Shown piece by piece: positions 50,781 through 59,527 of a stretch of 64,000 nt of DNA. Source of the stretch: an uncultured Muribaculaceae bacterium. GTDB lineage: Bacteria; Bacteroidota; Bacteroidia; Bacteroidales; Muribaculaceae. Where the stretch lies: contig CAJTTG010000005.1 of NCBI GenBank assembly GCA_910579185.1, positions 53,930-117,929 of the forward strand, given 5' to 3'. Both the position numbers and the translations under genes were made by a program. Every line of letters begins with the position of its first letter. Within the stretch, counting starts at the first letter, position 1. A model generated the notes under the pieces. That model did no database searches, was not told the origin of the DNA, and saw nothing but the letters and a program-made list of their open reading frames with translations.

Positions 50781-52235
50781 ATGGACTCGAACGAAAAGAA
50801 AGGCAAGCGACCGCGCATCGGACAACCGCGCATCGCACAGCAGGACAACGAGACAAGGGATTTCAACAACGCTGCCGACTCGCAGGCCGAGGGAGGAGCT
50901 CCGCAGTATCGCGAACGTTCCTATCAGCCGCGCAACAATCAGTATGGTGGCAATCGCTACAACAATTACAATAACCATTATAATCAGGATCGCAACGATT
51001 ATCGTCCGCGCCGCAACTATAACAACCCTGAGCAGGGAGCGCCGGCCGATGGTGTGAACACTGAAGAAAATGACGGCCAGCAGCGCTACAGCGGTGGCTA
51101 CCGTCAGAACACCCAGCAGGGCTATCGTCGCTACGACAACAATCAGCGTCAGGGCGGCTACGGCAACCAGCGTCAGGGTGGTTACAACAATCAGAACCGT
51201 CAGGGCGGCTACGGCAATCAGAACCGTCAGGGTGGTTACAACAACCAGAACCGTCAGGGCGGCTACGGCAATCAGAACCGTCAGGGTGGCTACAGCAATC
51301 AGAACCGTCAGGGCGGCTATGGCAATCAGAACCGTCAGGGTGGCTATAACAACCAGAACCGTCAGGGAGGCTACGGCAACCAGAATCGTCATGGCGGCTA
51401 TAACAATCAGAATCGCCAGCGCGTGCAGCACAACGAATTTGGCATGCCACGCGGTGGAAAAAGCTTTGTTCCACGTCCCAAACGCATCGAATACGAACAG
51501 GAGATTCCGGATCCGAACGAACAGATCCGTCTCAACAAATTCATGGCCAATGCCGGAATATGTTCACGTCGCGAAGCCGATGAATATATCCAGCAGGGAC
51601 TTGTGAAGGTCAACGGCAATGTGGTGACTGAACTTGGCACCAAGATTACCCACAGCGATACCGTTGAATACGACGAAAAGATCGTTGCTCTGGAGCGTAA
51701 ATGCTATATCCTGCTCAACAAACCGAAGGATTGCGTGACAACGAGCGATGACCCCAACGGACGTCTCACGGTTATGGATCTGGTGAAGAACGCATGCGAG
51801 GAGCGCATTTATCCTGTCGGACGCCTCGACCGCAACACTACCGGCGTGCTCCTGTTGACAAACGATGGTGATCTCGCATCAAAACTGACCCATCCGAAAT
51901 ACGTGAAGAAAAAGATCTACCACGTATGGACTGACAAGGATATCGCCGAGGACGACATGCAGCGCATCGCCGACGGCATTGAGCTTGAAGATGGCCCCAT
52001 CCACGCCGACGCTATCAGCTATGCGACTGACACCGACCGCAACCAGGCCGGCATCGAGATACACTCAGGCCGCAACCGCATCGTGCGTCGTATCTTCGAA
52101 AGCCTCGGCTACCACGTGACAAAACTCGACCGTGTCTACTTCGCCGGTCTAACTAAGAAGAATCTTCCGCGCGGACGTTGGCGCTATCTCACTCAGGAAG
52201 AAGTCAACTTCCTGAAAATGGGATCATTCGAGTGA
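50781..52235 (+). CDS. rluB: RluB-type 23S rRNA pseudouridine synthase with disordered N-tail
   Basis: 484 residues. Residues 1-245 are a disordered tail: Arg/Asn/Tyr/Gly/Gln-rich, with ten GGY units (about 124-213) in the pattern NRQGGYGNQ / NRQGGYNNQ. Then an S4 RNA-binding domain (about 249-305, IRLNKFMANAGICSRREADEYIQQG) and the RsuA/RluB catalytic domain with the active Asp in YPVGRLDRNTTGVLLLTNDGDLA (about residue 349). GRNRIVRRIFESLGYHVTKLDRVYFAGL is the conserved end. RluB modifies 23S rRNA (U2605); the target here is inferred from family. The tail makes it over 190 residues longer than E. coli RluB. asnS follows after 50 bp. Confidence 0.88.
   Translation: MDSNEKKGKRPRIGQPRIAQQDNETRDFNNAADSQAEGGAPQYRERSYQPRNNQYGGNRYNNYNNHYNQDRNDYRPRRNYNNPEQGAPADGVNTEENDGQQRYSGGYRQNTQQGYRRYDNNQRQGGYGNQRQGGYNNQNRQGGYGNQNRQGGYNNQNRQGGYGNQNRQGGYSNQNRQGGYGNQNRQGGYNNQNRQGGYGNQNRHGGYNNQNRQRVQHNEFGMPRGGKSFVPRPKRIEYEQEIPDPNEQIRLNKFMANAGICSRREADEYIQQGLVKVNGNVVTELGTKITHSDTVEYDEKIVALERKCYILLNKPKDCVTTSDDPNGRLTVMDLVKNACEERIYPVGRLDRNTTGVLLLTNDGDLASKLTHPKYVKKKIYHVWTDKDIAEDDMQRIADGIELEDGPIHADAISYATDTDRNQAGIEIHSGRNRIVRRIFESLGYHVTKLDRVYFAGLTKKNLPRGRWRYLTQEEVNFLKMGSFE
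51150..51419 (+). repeat. In-frame tandem repeat coding QGGY units
   Basis: About ten direct repeats of roughly 27 bp of the type CAGAACCGTCAGGGCGGCTA, alternating between variants (TACGGC and TACAAC/TATAAC), so a ~54-bp double period is visible. Confidence 0.8.
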
Positions 52236-52285
52236 TCAACGACGGTATGTTAAACATGTAATCTTGCAACACACTCAGATAGATA

Positions 52286-53674
52286 ATGAAAAGAACAAAA
52301 ATTATTGACATATTTTCGCCGGAACTCATCGGGACGGAAGTCAGCGTGATGGGTTGGGTGCGCACTCGTCGTGGCAACAAGCATGTGCAGTTCCTTGCCA
52401 TCAACGATGGGTCTACTATCAAGAACCTGCAGGTGGTCATCGACATGGCCAAATTCACCGACGATGATCTCCGTGGCGTGACCACCGGATCGAGCGTACA
52501 TGTTACCGGTCGCCTTGTGGAATCCATGGGCAAAGGACAGACATGCGAGGTTCAGGCTGAGACTCTCAAATTGTTCGGCACTGCCGATCCTGAGACCTAC
52601 CCCTTGCAGAAAAAAGGCCACACGCTCGAGTTCCTCCGCGAAAAGGCTCATCTGCGTCCGCGTACCAACACTTTCGGCGCGATACTCCGTGTGCGTTCAA
52701 CGCTCGCTTTCGCCATCCACAAGTTCTTCAATGAACGCGGATTCTTCTATCTCAATACTCCGTTGATCACAGCCTCCGACTGTGAAGGTGCCGGAGCTAT
52801 GTTCCAGGTAACTACGCTCGACCTCAACAATCTGCCTAAAACAGAGGATGGTAAGGTCGATTTTTCCGCCGACTTCTTTGGAAAACCGACGGCTCTGACT
52901 GTCAGCGGACAGCTTGAAGGCGAACTCGGAGCAACCGCTCTCGGTGCGATCTACACCTTTGGTCCTACATTCCGTGCCGAAAACTCCAACACTCCGCGCC
53001 ACCTCTCTGAGTTCTGGATGATCGAGCCGGAAATGGCCTTCTACGACATTGTCGACAACATGGATCTTGCAGAAGATTTCATTAAATACTGCATCAACTA
53101 TGCCCTCGACAATTGCCGCGACGATATCGATTTCCTCGCCCAGATGTACGATAAAGATCTCGTTGACCGCCTTAAATTTGTGGTTGAGAACTCTTTCGTG
53201 CGCTTGAGCTACACCGAAGGTGTCAAGATTCTTGAGGAATCAGGCCGCAAGTTCGACTTCCCCGTATTCTGGGGTGCCGATCTGCAGAGCGAGCACGAAC
53301 GCTACCTTGTTGAGGAACACTTCAAACGCCCTGTGATCCTGACCGACTATCCCAAGGAGATCAAGGCTTTCTACATGAAACTCAACGACGATGGCCGCAC
53401 CGTCCGCGCCATGGATGTCCTCTTCCCGAAAATCGGTGAGATCATCGGCGGATCAGAGCGTGAGGCCGACTATGACAAACTGCTTGGCCGCATCGAGGAA
53501 CTGAATATTCCGATGAAGGATATGTGGTGGTATCTCGACACCCGTCGCTACGGTTCTGTGCCCCACGCCGGATTCGGCCTCGGTTTCGAACGTCTTGTGC
53601 TTTTCGTGACCGGCATGACCAACATCCGCGACGTGATTCCATTCCCACGTACGCCCAACAACGCTGAATTCTAA
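52286..53674 (+). CDS. asnS: Asparagine--tRNA ligase
   Basis: Class IIb synthetase, 462 residues. N-terminal OB-fold anticodon domain (SVMGWVRTRRGNKHVQFLAINDG), then class II motif 1 region, motif 2 FGPTFRAENSNTPRHLSEFWMIEPEMAF and motif 3 GFGLGFERLVLFVTGMTNIRDVIPFPRTP. The order and the AENS motif mark it as AsnRS, not AspRS. Starts 50 bp after the pseudouridine synthase, no internal promoter; ended by the long hairpin at 53691-53739. Confidence 0.97.
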   Translation: MKRTKIIDIFSPELIGTEVSVMGWVRTRRGNKHVQFLAINDGSTIKNLQVVIDMAKFTDDDLRGVTTGSSVHVTGRLVESMGKGQTCEVQAETLKLFGTADPETYPLQKKGHTLEFLREKAHLRPRTNTFGAILRVRSTLAFAIHKFFNERGFFYLNTPLITASDCEGAGAMFQVTTLDLNNLPKTEDGKVDFSADFFGKPTALTVSGQLEGELGATALGAIYTFGPTFRAENSNTPRHLSEFWMIEPEMAFYDIVDNMDLAEDFIKYCINYALDNCRDDIDFLAQMYDKDLVDRLKFVVENSFVRLSYTEGVKILEESGRKFDFPVFWGADLQSEHERYLVEEHFKRPVILTDYPKEIKAFYMKLNDDGRTVRAMDVLFPKIGEIIGGSEREADYDKLLGRIEELNIPMKDMWWYLDTRRYGSVPHAGFGLGFERLVLFVTGMTNIRDVIPFPRTPNNAEF

Positions 53675-53690
53675 GCTATAACAATCATTA

Positions 53691-53739
53691 TAAAATCAAG
53701 GCCTTGAGCGGAAGTATCCGGATCAAGGCCTTGATTTTA
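53691..53739. terminator. Bidirectional terminator asnS / glycosyltransferase
   Basis: 17-bp perfect stem TAAAATCAAGGCCTTGA (53691-53707) with 53723-53739, 4-bp CGGA/TCCG helix inside the loop, T-runs on the plus side. The right arm overlaps the stop codon of the convergent glycosyltransferase gene. Confidence 0.85.
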
Positions 53740-54780
53740 TTGTTTTTTCTCTACTGCACACCCCTTGGGGCATCCCGGCGACGGGCGTATTCCGGCTCGC
53801 TCCGACCGGTAAAAAATGTCGCAGCGGTCCGCGATCCATTGCGTGAGAGTTGTCGGCATGGCAGCCACCAGCGCGAAAATCAGACGCCAATGGAGTGCTA
53901 TGTGTCTGAGCCCCATTATGCGGCTGTTCACCTCCGGAAAAGTGTTCTTCCATCGTGCAACATCCTTGTCGCGTCCACGGAGCATCTTCACCTTCGCGCA
54001 AAACTTCAGATGGTTGAGAAATTCCTTGTTTTCATCCTGCAATCCTCTGCGGTTCATCCATTGCTCCACGAGCAGTGCCGTCACGAGATGATCCTCCAGA
54101 ATCCTCCCACGGCCGCTTCTCGACAATGACTGCACGTTTGGCTCCACCACATAATTGTAGACCGCCTTATCTGCAAAACCAACAGCCGGCTTCAGTGCCA
54201 TGACTCTGGCAACAACTCCCAGATCCTCCCAGCAATCGATGCCGTCGTATGGTGTTATTCCATGCTCGTCGAGCAGTTTGCGTCGCAGAAGCTTGTTCCA
54301 CAAAGCGAAGTTCAGAGTGTCGATTTTCATGTCGTTGAGCGATTCCGGGAGTCGTTTGAACCCGGTTTCGCGTTGGCTGCGGCCATTGTCAACCTTGAAT
54401 GGGGCTATAACAACATCGAGGCGTTTCCCATCCGAGGCGGCAAGCATCTGTTCAAGGGCATCCGGCTCAAGATAGTCGTCCGCATCGCATCGCATCACGT
54501 ATTCACCCGTGGCGTGCGCATACCCGAGCGTAGTGGCATGGGCCGAACCTCGTCTCGTAGCCACCTGCACCAGCCTGTGCCTCCCGTCGAAATCCTGATT
54601 GAGAGCCCAAAAAGAGCGTATCACGTCTACCGACCGGTCTGTACTCCCGTCATCGACAAACACATACTCAACCGTAGGTAAAGTCTGTGCCGCCAGCGAA
54701 CGTAGCGTGCGTTCGATGGTGGCCTCCGCATTGTGAAACACAATGATCAGACTTATGTCGGGTCTTTCTGTTTGGCTCAT
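53737..54780 (-). CDS. Family 2 glycosyltransferase
   Basis: 347 residues. N-terminus DISLIIVFHNAEATIERTLRSLAAQTLPTVEYVFVDDGSTDRS, and DxD site MRCDADDYLEPD about residue 97-107. GT-A fold, inverting. The C-terminal 120 residues are helical with basic residues. It trails the glycine-cleavage operon after 27 bp and is not related in function; acceptor unknown. Its stop lies inside the terminator hairpin. Confidence 0.88.
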   Translation of the reverse strand: MSQTERPDISLIIVFHNAEATIERTLRSLAAQTLPTVEYVFVDDGSTDRSVDVIRSFWALNQDFDGRHRLVQVATRRGSAHATTLGYAHATGEYVMRCDADDYLEPDALEQMLAASDGKRLDVVIAPFKVDNGRSQRETGFKRLPESLNDMKIDTLNFALWNKLLRRKLLDEHGITPYDGIDCWEDLGVVARVMALKPAVGFADKAVYNYVVEPNVQSLSRSGRGRILEDHLVTALLVEQWMNRRGLQDENKEFLNHLKFCAKVKMLRGRDKDVARWKNTFPEVNSRIMGLRHIALHWRLIFALVAAMPTTLTQWIADRCDIFYRSERAGIRPSPGCPKGCAVEKKQ

Positions 54781-54807
54781 ATTTGTTATAACGCTTTTAG
54801 GTGCGTA

Positions 54808-56121
54808 TCAGATCTTCTCAAGAGCGGAAACAATGAGTTCCGACAATGTGGGATGGATATGGATGGTCTCGCGCAGAGCGTCTGCCGTCATGCCACACTG
54901 CATGGCCACAGACACCTCCTGCACCAGATCGGCGGCATGCGCTCCGCAAATGTGGCAGCCGAGGATCTTGCCCGATTCTTTCTCAGTCATGATCTTCACC
55001 ATTCCGTCCGGCTCATCCATTGCGAGTGCCTTGCCGTTCGAACGGTAGATGGCTGTCCCTACGTTGCAATCAATTCCGCGGTCTGTACATTGGGCTTCCG
55101 TCAACCCGACCATTCCGCATTCCGGATGGGTGAACACCGCTGCCGGCATGACATCCGACATCTTGCCTACAATACCAAGTGCCACGCGCCCCTGTGCTGT
55201 AGCGGCATGTGCGAGCATGCATCGGCCGTTGCAGTCGCCAATGGCATATACCCCCGGAATGTTGGTTGCCATCTTGTCATCCACCTTGATGAAGCCTCTT
55301 TCAAGCTCTATGCCCTGTGCTGCCAATCCTTCCGGGATCACCGCCTTGCGGCCAACAGCCATCAGTGCCATTGCTGCCTGCACGCTGCGTTCTTTTCCTT
55401 TCTCTGTGTAGTCCACGGTCAGACCCTCGCGGATTCCCTTCACTTCGGCTCCGGTCACCATTGTGATGCCCCGGCGTTTGAGTGCCATCCGCAGTCGTTT
55501 CGCAACCTCCGCATCGAGTCCGGGCAGAATCTCGCGGCAGTATTCCAGAACGGTAACTTTCACCCCGAATGCCGAATAGATCGAGGCAAATTCCATGCCT
55601 ATAACGCCACCGCCGATAATAACTATGCTTTCCGGCAGTGTTGTCGCAGCCAGAGCGAAATCGCTGTTGATGGCGAGCTCTGCACCCGGAATGTTGAGTG
55701 CCGATGGTCTCGATCCTGTCGCTATGATTATCTTCGGTGCTGAGTACTCTTCTCCGAGGACTTCCACCACGCGCGGAGCTGCAAACCGGGCTTCGCCTCT
55801 GACCACGGTGACATCGGCCAACACTGTGGCCACACCTTCTCGCAACGATGCCACAACCTCATCTTTCCGGGCTGCCGCTGTTGCATAGTCAGGTCTGACA
55901 TTTTCTATCTCTATGCCGAGTTTTCCGCATGAAGAAGCCATCATGGCTGCTTCCGCCGACCGGCACAATGCTTTTGTTGGGATACATCCCCGGTTAAGAC
56001 ATGTGCCTCCGAGATGGTCGCGCTCGATCAGCAGCGTGCGCACGCCGCCACGGGCTGCCGTGGCGGCTGTGGCGTAGCCTCCGGGGCCGCTGCCTATAAC
56101 TATCAGATCAAATTCTGTCAT
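54808..56121 (-). CDS. lpdA: Dihydrolipoyl dehydrogenase (E3/L-protein)
   Basis: FAD flavoprotein that reoxidises dihydrolipoyl-H with NAD. 437 residues, slightly short for the family (about 460-470). GSGPGGYATA FAD motif at 10-19, redox disulfide C41-C46 (GGTCLNRGCIPTKAL), NAD motif VIIGGGVIGMEFASIYSAFG, second FAD block GDCNGRCMLAHAATAQG. The end EVSVAMQCGMTADALRETIHIHPTLSE carries the catalytic His-Glu-type dyad HIHPTLSE. It overlaps gcvPB by 4 bp (ATGA), so it is translationally coupled and must be the L-protein of the glycine cleavage system. Confidence 0.95.
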   Translation of the reverse strand: MTEFDLIVIGSGPGGYATAATAARGGVRTLLIERDHLGGTCLNRGCIPTKALCRSAEAAMMASSCGKLGIEIENVRPDYATAAARKDEVVASLREGVATVLADVTVVRGEARFAAPRVVEVLGEEYSAPKIIIATGSRPSALNIPGAELAINSDFALAATTLPESIVIIGGGVIGMEFASIYSAFGVKVTVLEYCREILPGLDAEVAKRLRMALKRRGITMVTGAEVKGIREGLTVDYTEKGKERSVQAAMALMAVGRKAVIPEGLAAQGIELERGFIKVDDKMATNIPGVYAIGDCNGRCMLAHAATAQGRVALGIVGKMSDVMPAAVFTHPECGMVGLTEAQCTDRGIDCNVGTAIYRSNGKALAMDEPDGMVKIMTEKESGKILGCHICGAHAADLVQEVSVAMQCGMTADALRETIHIHPTLSELIVSALEKI

Positions 56122-57572
56122 AGATCAAAGAATGTTACCTTGGGTGTCAGTGCAGCCTGTGTGTCGTCTGGACGGCTCACGGGCGTGTCGTGCGGTGCGG
56201 TCTTGACAAGCTCTGGATCTTCGATAGCCTCGCGTGCTATCGTGCGCATCACGTCTATGAATTCGTCCAGCGTTTCGCGGCTTTCAGTCTCTGTAGGCTC
56301 TATCATCAGCGACTCGTGGAAGAGCAGCGGAAAATAGATTGTCGGGGCGTGGTAGCCGTAATCGAGCAGTCGCTTGGCAATGTCGAGGGTTGTGACCCCG
56401 GTCGATTTGTCGGCAAGTCCGTCGAACACGAACTCATGTTTGCACACCTTGTCGATAGGCAGCTTATAGAGGTCGCGCAGCGATTCCTTGATGTAGTTTG
56501 CGTTGAGAGTCGCCAGTTGTCCGGCTTTCATCAGTCCCTCGCGTCCGAGCGAAAGGATATAGCTCAATGCGCGGAGCTGAACGGCAAAATTGCCGAGCGT
56601 GGCCGATATGTTGCCGAGCGATCCGTCGGAGGTTGTCAGCGAGAATGTGCCGTCGGCATTCTTCACCACGCGTGGGTTGGGCAGGAATTGTTCCAGACCG
56701 GCGCGCACGCCTACCGGACCCGATCCCGGGCCTCCGCCTCCGTGCGGTGTGGAGAATGTCTTGTGGAGATTTATGTGCATTACGTCGAAACCCATATCGC
56801 CCGGACGTGCCATGCCGAGCATCGGGTTCAGGTTGGCGCCGTCGTAGTAGAGCAATGCGCCGGCGGCATGGACGGCTTCCGCTATTTCCGGAATATGGGT
56901 CTCGAAAATACCGAGCGTGTTGGGATTGGTGAGCATCACCGCTGCCACACTGTCGTCGAGAAGTGCGCGTAGATCGTCAACGTCGACCGTACCGTCGGGG
57001 CGGCTCTTGACCTCTACCACTTTCAGTCCGGCCACTGCTGCCGAGGCCGGGTTGGTACCATGGGCCGAATCCGGTACGATGACCTTCGTGCGGCCATGAT
57101 CACCGCGGCTGCGGTGGTAGGCGCGGATCACCATCAGGCCTGTCAGTTCGCCGTGGGCGCCGGCAAACGGGTTGAGCGTGAATTCGCTCATGCCACCGAT
57201 CTCGCTGAGAAGCTGCTGGAGAGTATGGTAGGCTTCGAGTGCTCCTTGCACGGTCGATTCCGGCTGATTGGGGTGCAACGCTGCCATCTGGGGCAATGCC
57301 GCCATCTCTTCATTGATTTTGGGATTATACTTCATCGTACACGATCCAAGCGGATAGAAACCGCTGTCAACGCCGAAGTTGTTGGCGCTCATGTTGGTGT
57401 AGTGGCGCACGATGGTTGGTTCGTCGACCTCCGGCAGGCGTGGGGCGTCAGCGCGTAGAAGTCCTTCAGGCAGTGGTTCGGACTCGGGGCATCCGGTGTC
57501 GGCTATATGGTAGCCGCGACGTCCGGGATGCGAAAGTTCGAATATTGTTTTACCGTAGTATTTTCTGTTCAT
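56118..57572 (-). CDS. gcvPB: Glycine dehydrogenase (decarboxylating) subunit 2
   Basis: C-terminal half of P-protein, the PLP-binding half. 484 residues. GSCTMKYNPKINE, HPNQPESTVQGALE, LNPFAGAHGELTGLMVIRAYH, and the PLP Lys K271 in MHINLHKTFSTPHGGGGPGSGPVGV. Decarboxylates glycine and transfers the aminomethyl group to lipoyl-H together with GcvPA. Starts overlapping the gcvPA stop by 4 bp; its own stop overlaps the lpdA start by 4 bp. Confidence 0.97.
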   Translation of the reverse strand: MNRKYYGKTIFELSHPGRRGYHIADTGCPESEPLPEGLLRADAPRLPEVDEPTIVRHYTNMSANNFGVDSGFYPLGSCTMKYNPKINEEMAALPQMAALHPNQPESTVQGALEAYHTLQQLLSEIGGMSEFTLNPFAGAHGELTGLMVIRAYHRSRGDHGRTKVIVPDSAHGTNPASAAVAGLKVVEVKSRPDGTVDVDDLRALLDDSVAAVMLTNPNTLGIFETHIPEIAEAVHAAGALLYYDGANLNPMLGMARPGDMGFDVMHINLHKTFSTPHGGGGPGSGPVGVRAGLEQFLPNPRVVKNADGTFSLTTSDGSLGNISATLGNFAVQLRALSYILSLGREGLMKAGQLATLNANYIKESLRDLYKLPIDKVCKHEFVFDGLADKSTGVTTLDIAKRLLDYGYHAPTIYFPLLFHESLMIEPTETESRETLDEFIDVMRTIAREAIEDPELVKTAPHDTPVSRPDDTQAALTPKVTFFDL

Positions 57573-58906
57573 GACATCTTTCCTTTCACTGATTTCACTA
57601 TTTCAACCAGACGGTCAATTTCTTTGCGTGTGTTAATCTCTGTTACCGCGATCAGTATCTCTCCCTCGCTGGTCTTGACACCCGGCAGGATACCTTCGGC
57701 CACGCATCGGGCTATCAGGTCGTCCACATCGATATCCGTGCTCATCAGGAATTCGTTGAGGAACGGACGCTCTGGATATTTGAGCTTCATCTGTCCGGTT
57801 TTTTCAAGCTCCGAGGCGAGATAATGCGCTCCGTGGTAGCCTTTCTCTGCCACTTCGCGGAGACCTTCGGCTCCCATCGTCGAGAGATAGACGGCGGCGT
57901 AGAGCGCCATAAGTCCTTGGTTGGAGCAGATGTTGCTTGTAGCCTTGTCGCGGCGGATATGCTGTTCGCGTGCCTGAAGGGTCAGCACGAACACCCTGCG
58001 TCCTTTGGCATCGGTTGTCGCGCCTACTATACGGCCTGGTAGCTTGCGGATCAGCGACTTGGTAGTGCAGATATAGCCTAAGTAGGGGCCGCCGTAGTTC
58101 AGCGGCATCCCGAGCGACTGTGCGTCGCCAACGGCAATGTCGGCGCCCCATTCGCCCGGGGTGCGGAGAACACCGAGATCCGAGGCCACGCAGTTCATTA
58201 TCAGCAGTGCCTTCGCCTGATGGCATTTGTCGGCAACGCCGCTGTAATCTTCAACTATGCCGTAGCGGTTAGGGGAGGCCACGATCACTCCGGCCACATC
58301 CCCGGCGGCAAGTTTCGACTCCATGTCGCTCAGATCGGTGATGCCATCGGTCTCGGCGATGCGGTCAACGGTGATTCCGTGATACGACGCATAGGTGTCC
58401 ACTACAGCCCCAACGGCTGGAGCCACGGTGGCCGACAGCAGGACGCGGTTGCGCTTGCGTGCATGGCTGACGGCCATCATCATGGCCTCGGCCGTAGCTG
58501 TCGCTCCGTCATACATCGATGCGTTGCTCACCTCCATTCCGGTCAGCGTGGCCATCATCGTTTGATATTCGAAAATGTATTGCAGTGTTCCCTGCGAGAT
58601 CTCTGGCTGATAGGGCGTGTAGGCCGTCAGGAATTCCGAGCGGCGGATCACGGCGTCTATGATCGATGGCGCGTAATGGTTATAGAACCCATTGCCGGCG
58701 AAGCAGACAAGTGGCTGGTTCTTGTCACACAGCCCCTTGAAATACTCACGTACCTGCTGCTCGCTCATCTGCTCCGGAACTTCATAGTCGCGGCGCATGA
58801 CCAGTTGCTCGGGCACATCGGAATATAGATCCCTGATGTCGCCTGCGCCACATCGGGCAAGCATAGCCTCGATGTCGGCTTGCGTATGTGGAAAATAGCG
58901 GTGCAT
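57569..58906 (-). CDS. gcvPA: Glycine dehydrogenase (decarboxylating) subunit 1
   Basis: N-terminal half of P-protein, 445 residues. RYFPHTQADIEAMLARCG start; FAGNGFYNHYAPSIIDAVIRRSEFLTAYTPYQPEISQGTLQYIFEYQTMMATLTGMEVSNASMYDGATA; PLNYGGPYLGYICTTKSLIRKLPGRIVGATTDAKGRRVFVLTLQAREQHIRRDKATSNICSNQGL. All are diagnostic of the alpha subunit of the two-subunit enzyme. Separated from gcvH by the 182-bp palindromic element; overlaps gcvPB by 4 bp. Confidence 0.97.
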   Translation of the reverse strand: MHRYFPHTQADIEAMLARCGAGDIRDLYSDVPEQLVMRRDYEVPEQMSEQQVREYFKGLCDKNQPLVCFAGNGFYNHYAPSIIDAVIRRSEFLTAYTPYQPEISQGTLQYIFEYQTMMATLTGMEVSNASMYDGATATAEAMMMAVSHARKRNRVLLSATVAPAVGAVVDTYASYHGITVDRIAETDGITDLSDMESKLAAGDVAGVIVASPNRYGIVEDYSGVADKCHQAKALLIMNCVASDLGVLRTPGEWGADIAVGDAQSLGMPLNYGGPYLGYICTTKSLIRKLPGRIVGATTDAKGRRVFVLTLQAREQHIRRDKATSNICSNQGLMALYAAVYLSTMGAEGLREVAEKGYHGAHYLASELEKTGQMKLKYPERPFLNEFLMSTDIDVDDLIARCVAEGILPGVKTSEGEILIAVTEINTRKEIDRLVEIVKSVKGKMS

Positions 58907-58910
58907 ATCA

Positions 58911-59092
58911 GAATCTGTTTAAAAATAAGTCGTCTTTGTTTTGAGAAAGATTTCGGGGTGTTTTTTCAAGTTGAAGAGGAAGCGATACGGGCATCGTGAC
59001 CCATTAAACTTGGAAAAATGGCCGGAAAGATCCTCGAAACAAGAAGATATGACTTGAATAAGAATCTTGTGGATATAATTTTAAACAGTTTC
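58911..59092. repeat. 182-bp near-palindromic element between gcvH and gcvPA
   Basis: Ends are a 14-bp inverted repeat with one mismatch: GAATCTGTTTAAAA (58911-58924) and the complement of GAAACTGTTTAAAA (59079-59092). The arms pair further in: AAGTCGTC...TTTGTTTTGAG against AAGTCATATCTTCTTGTTTCGAG, then GATTTCGGGGTGTTTTTTCAAGTTGAA against GATCTTTCCGGCCATTTTTCCAAGTTTAA. The right arm has an extra ~25 nt. It fills the gap between the gcvH stop and the gcvPA ATG almost exactly. No target duplication is obvious. Confidence 0.65.
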
Positions 59093-59458
59093 TTAGCCTA
59101 TGAATGCTTTGTATGCCTCTTCGTCCATCAGATTTTCAAGCTGGCTCGGATCGGTCATCTCTACCTTGATGATCCAGTTGCCCATGGCATCTTCGTTGAG
59201 CAGACGGGGATTGTCGATCAGGTGCTCGTTGATCTCCACAACCGCACCGCTGACCGGAGCGATCAGATCCGAGGCCGCTTTCACGCTCTCTACCGCTCCG
59301 AAATCCTCACCGGCTTCTACGTCGTCACCCGTTTCCGGCATGTCGACATACACAATGTTGCCAAGTTCTTTCTGAGCGTAGTCGGAAATACCTACATAGC
59401 CTATGTTTCCCTCTACTCTTACGTATTCGTGTGTCTCTGAATAATAAATCTTGTTCAT
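59093..59458 (-). CDS. gcvH: Glycine cleavage system H protein
   Basis: Lipoyl carrier of the glycine cleavage system; 121 residues from the ATG at 59458. The open frame reaches 59524, but NKIYYSETHEYVRVEG is the standard H-protein N-terminus, and the upstream 22 codons look unlike protein. Lipoylated Lys60 lies in AVESVKAASDLIAPVSG. Spacing: 69 bp after gcvT. Confidence 0.96.
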   Translation of the reverse strand: MNKIYYSETHEYVRVEGNIGYVGISDYAQKELGNIVYVDMPETGDDVEAGEDFGAVESVKAASDLIAPVSGAVVEINEHLIDNPRLLNEDAMGNWIIKVEMTDPSQLENLMDEEAYKAFIG

Positions 59459-59527
59459 GATGATCTTATATTTTTTTGTTTGATTTCTGTGCTGTGGATG
59501 TTCCGTGTCCGACATCCGGGTCATAAT

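Noticed and set aside
51150..51419. CRISPR or minisatellite outside genes
   Set aside because: The repeats are in frame within the pseudouridine synthase and have no spacers of constant length.
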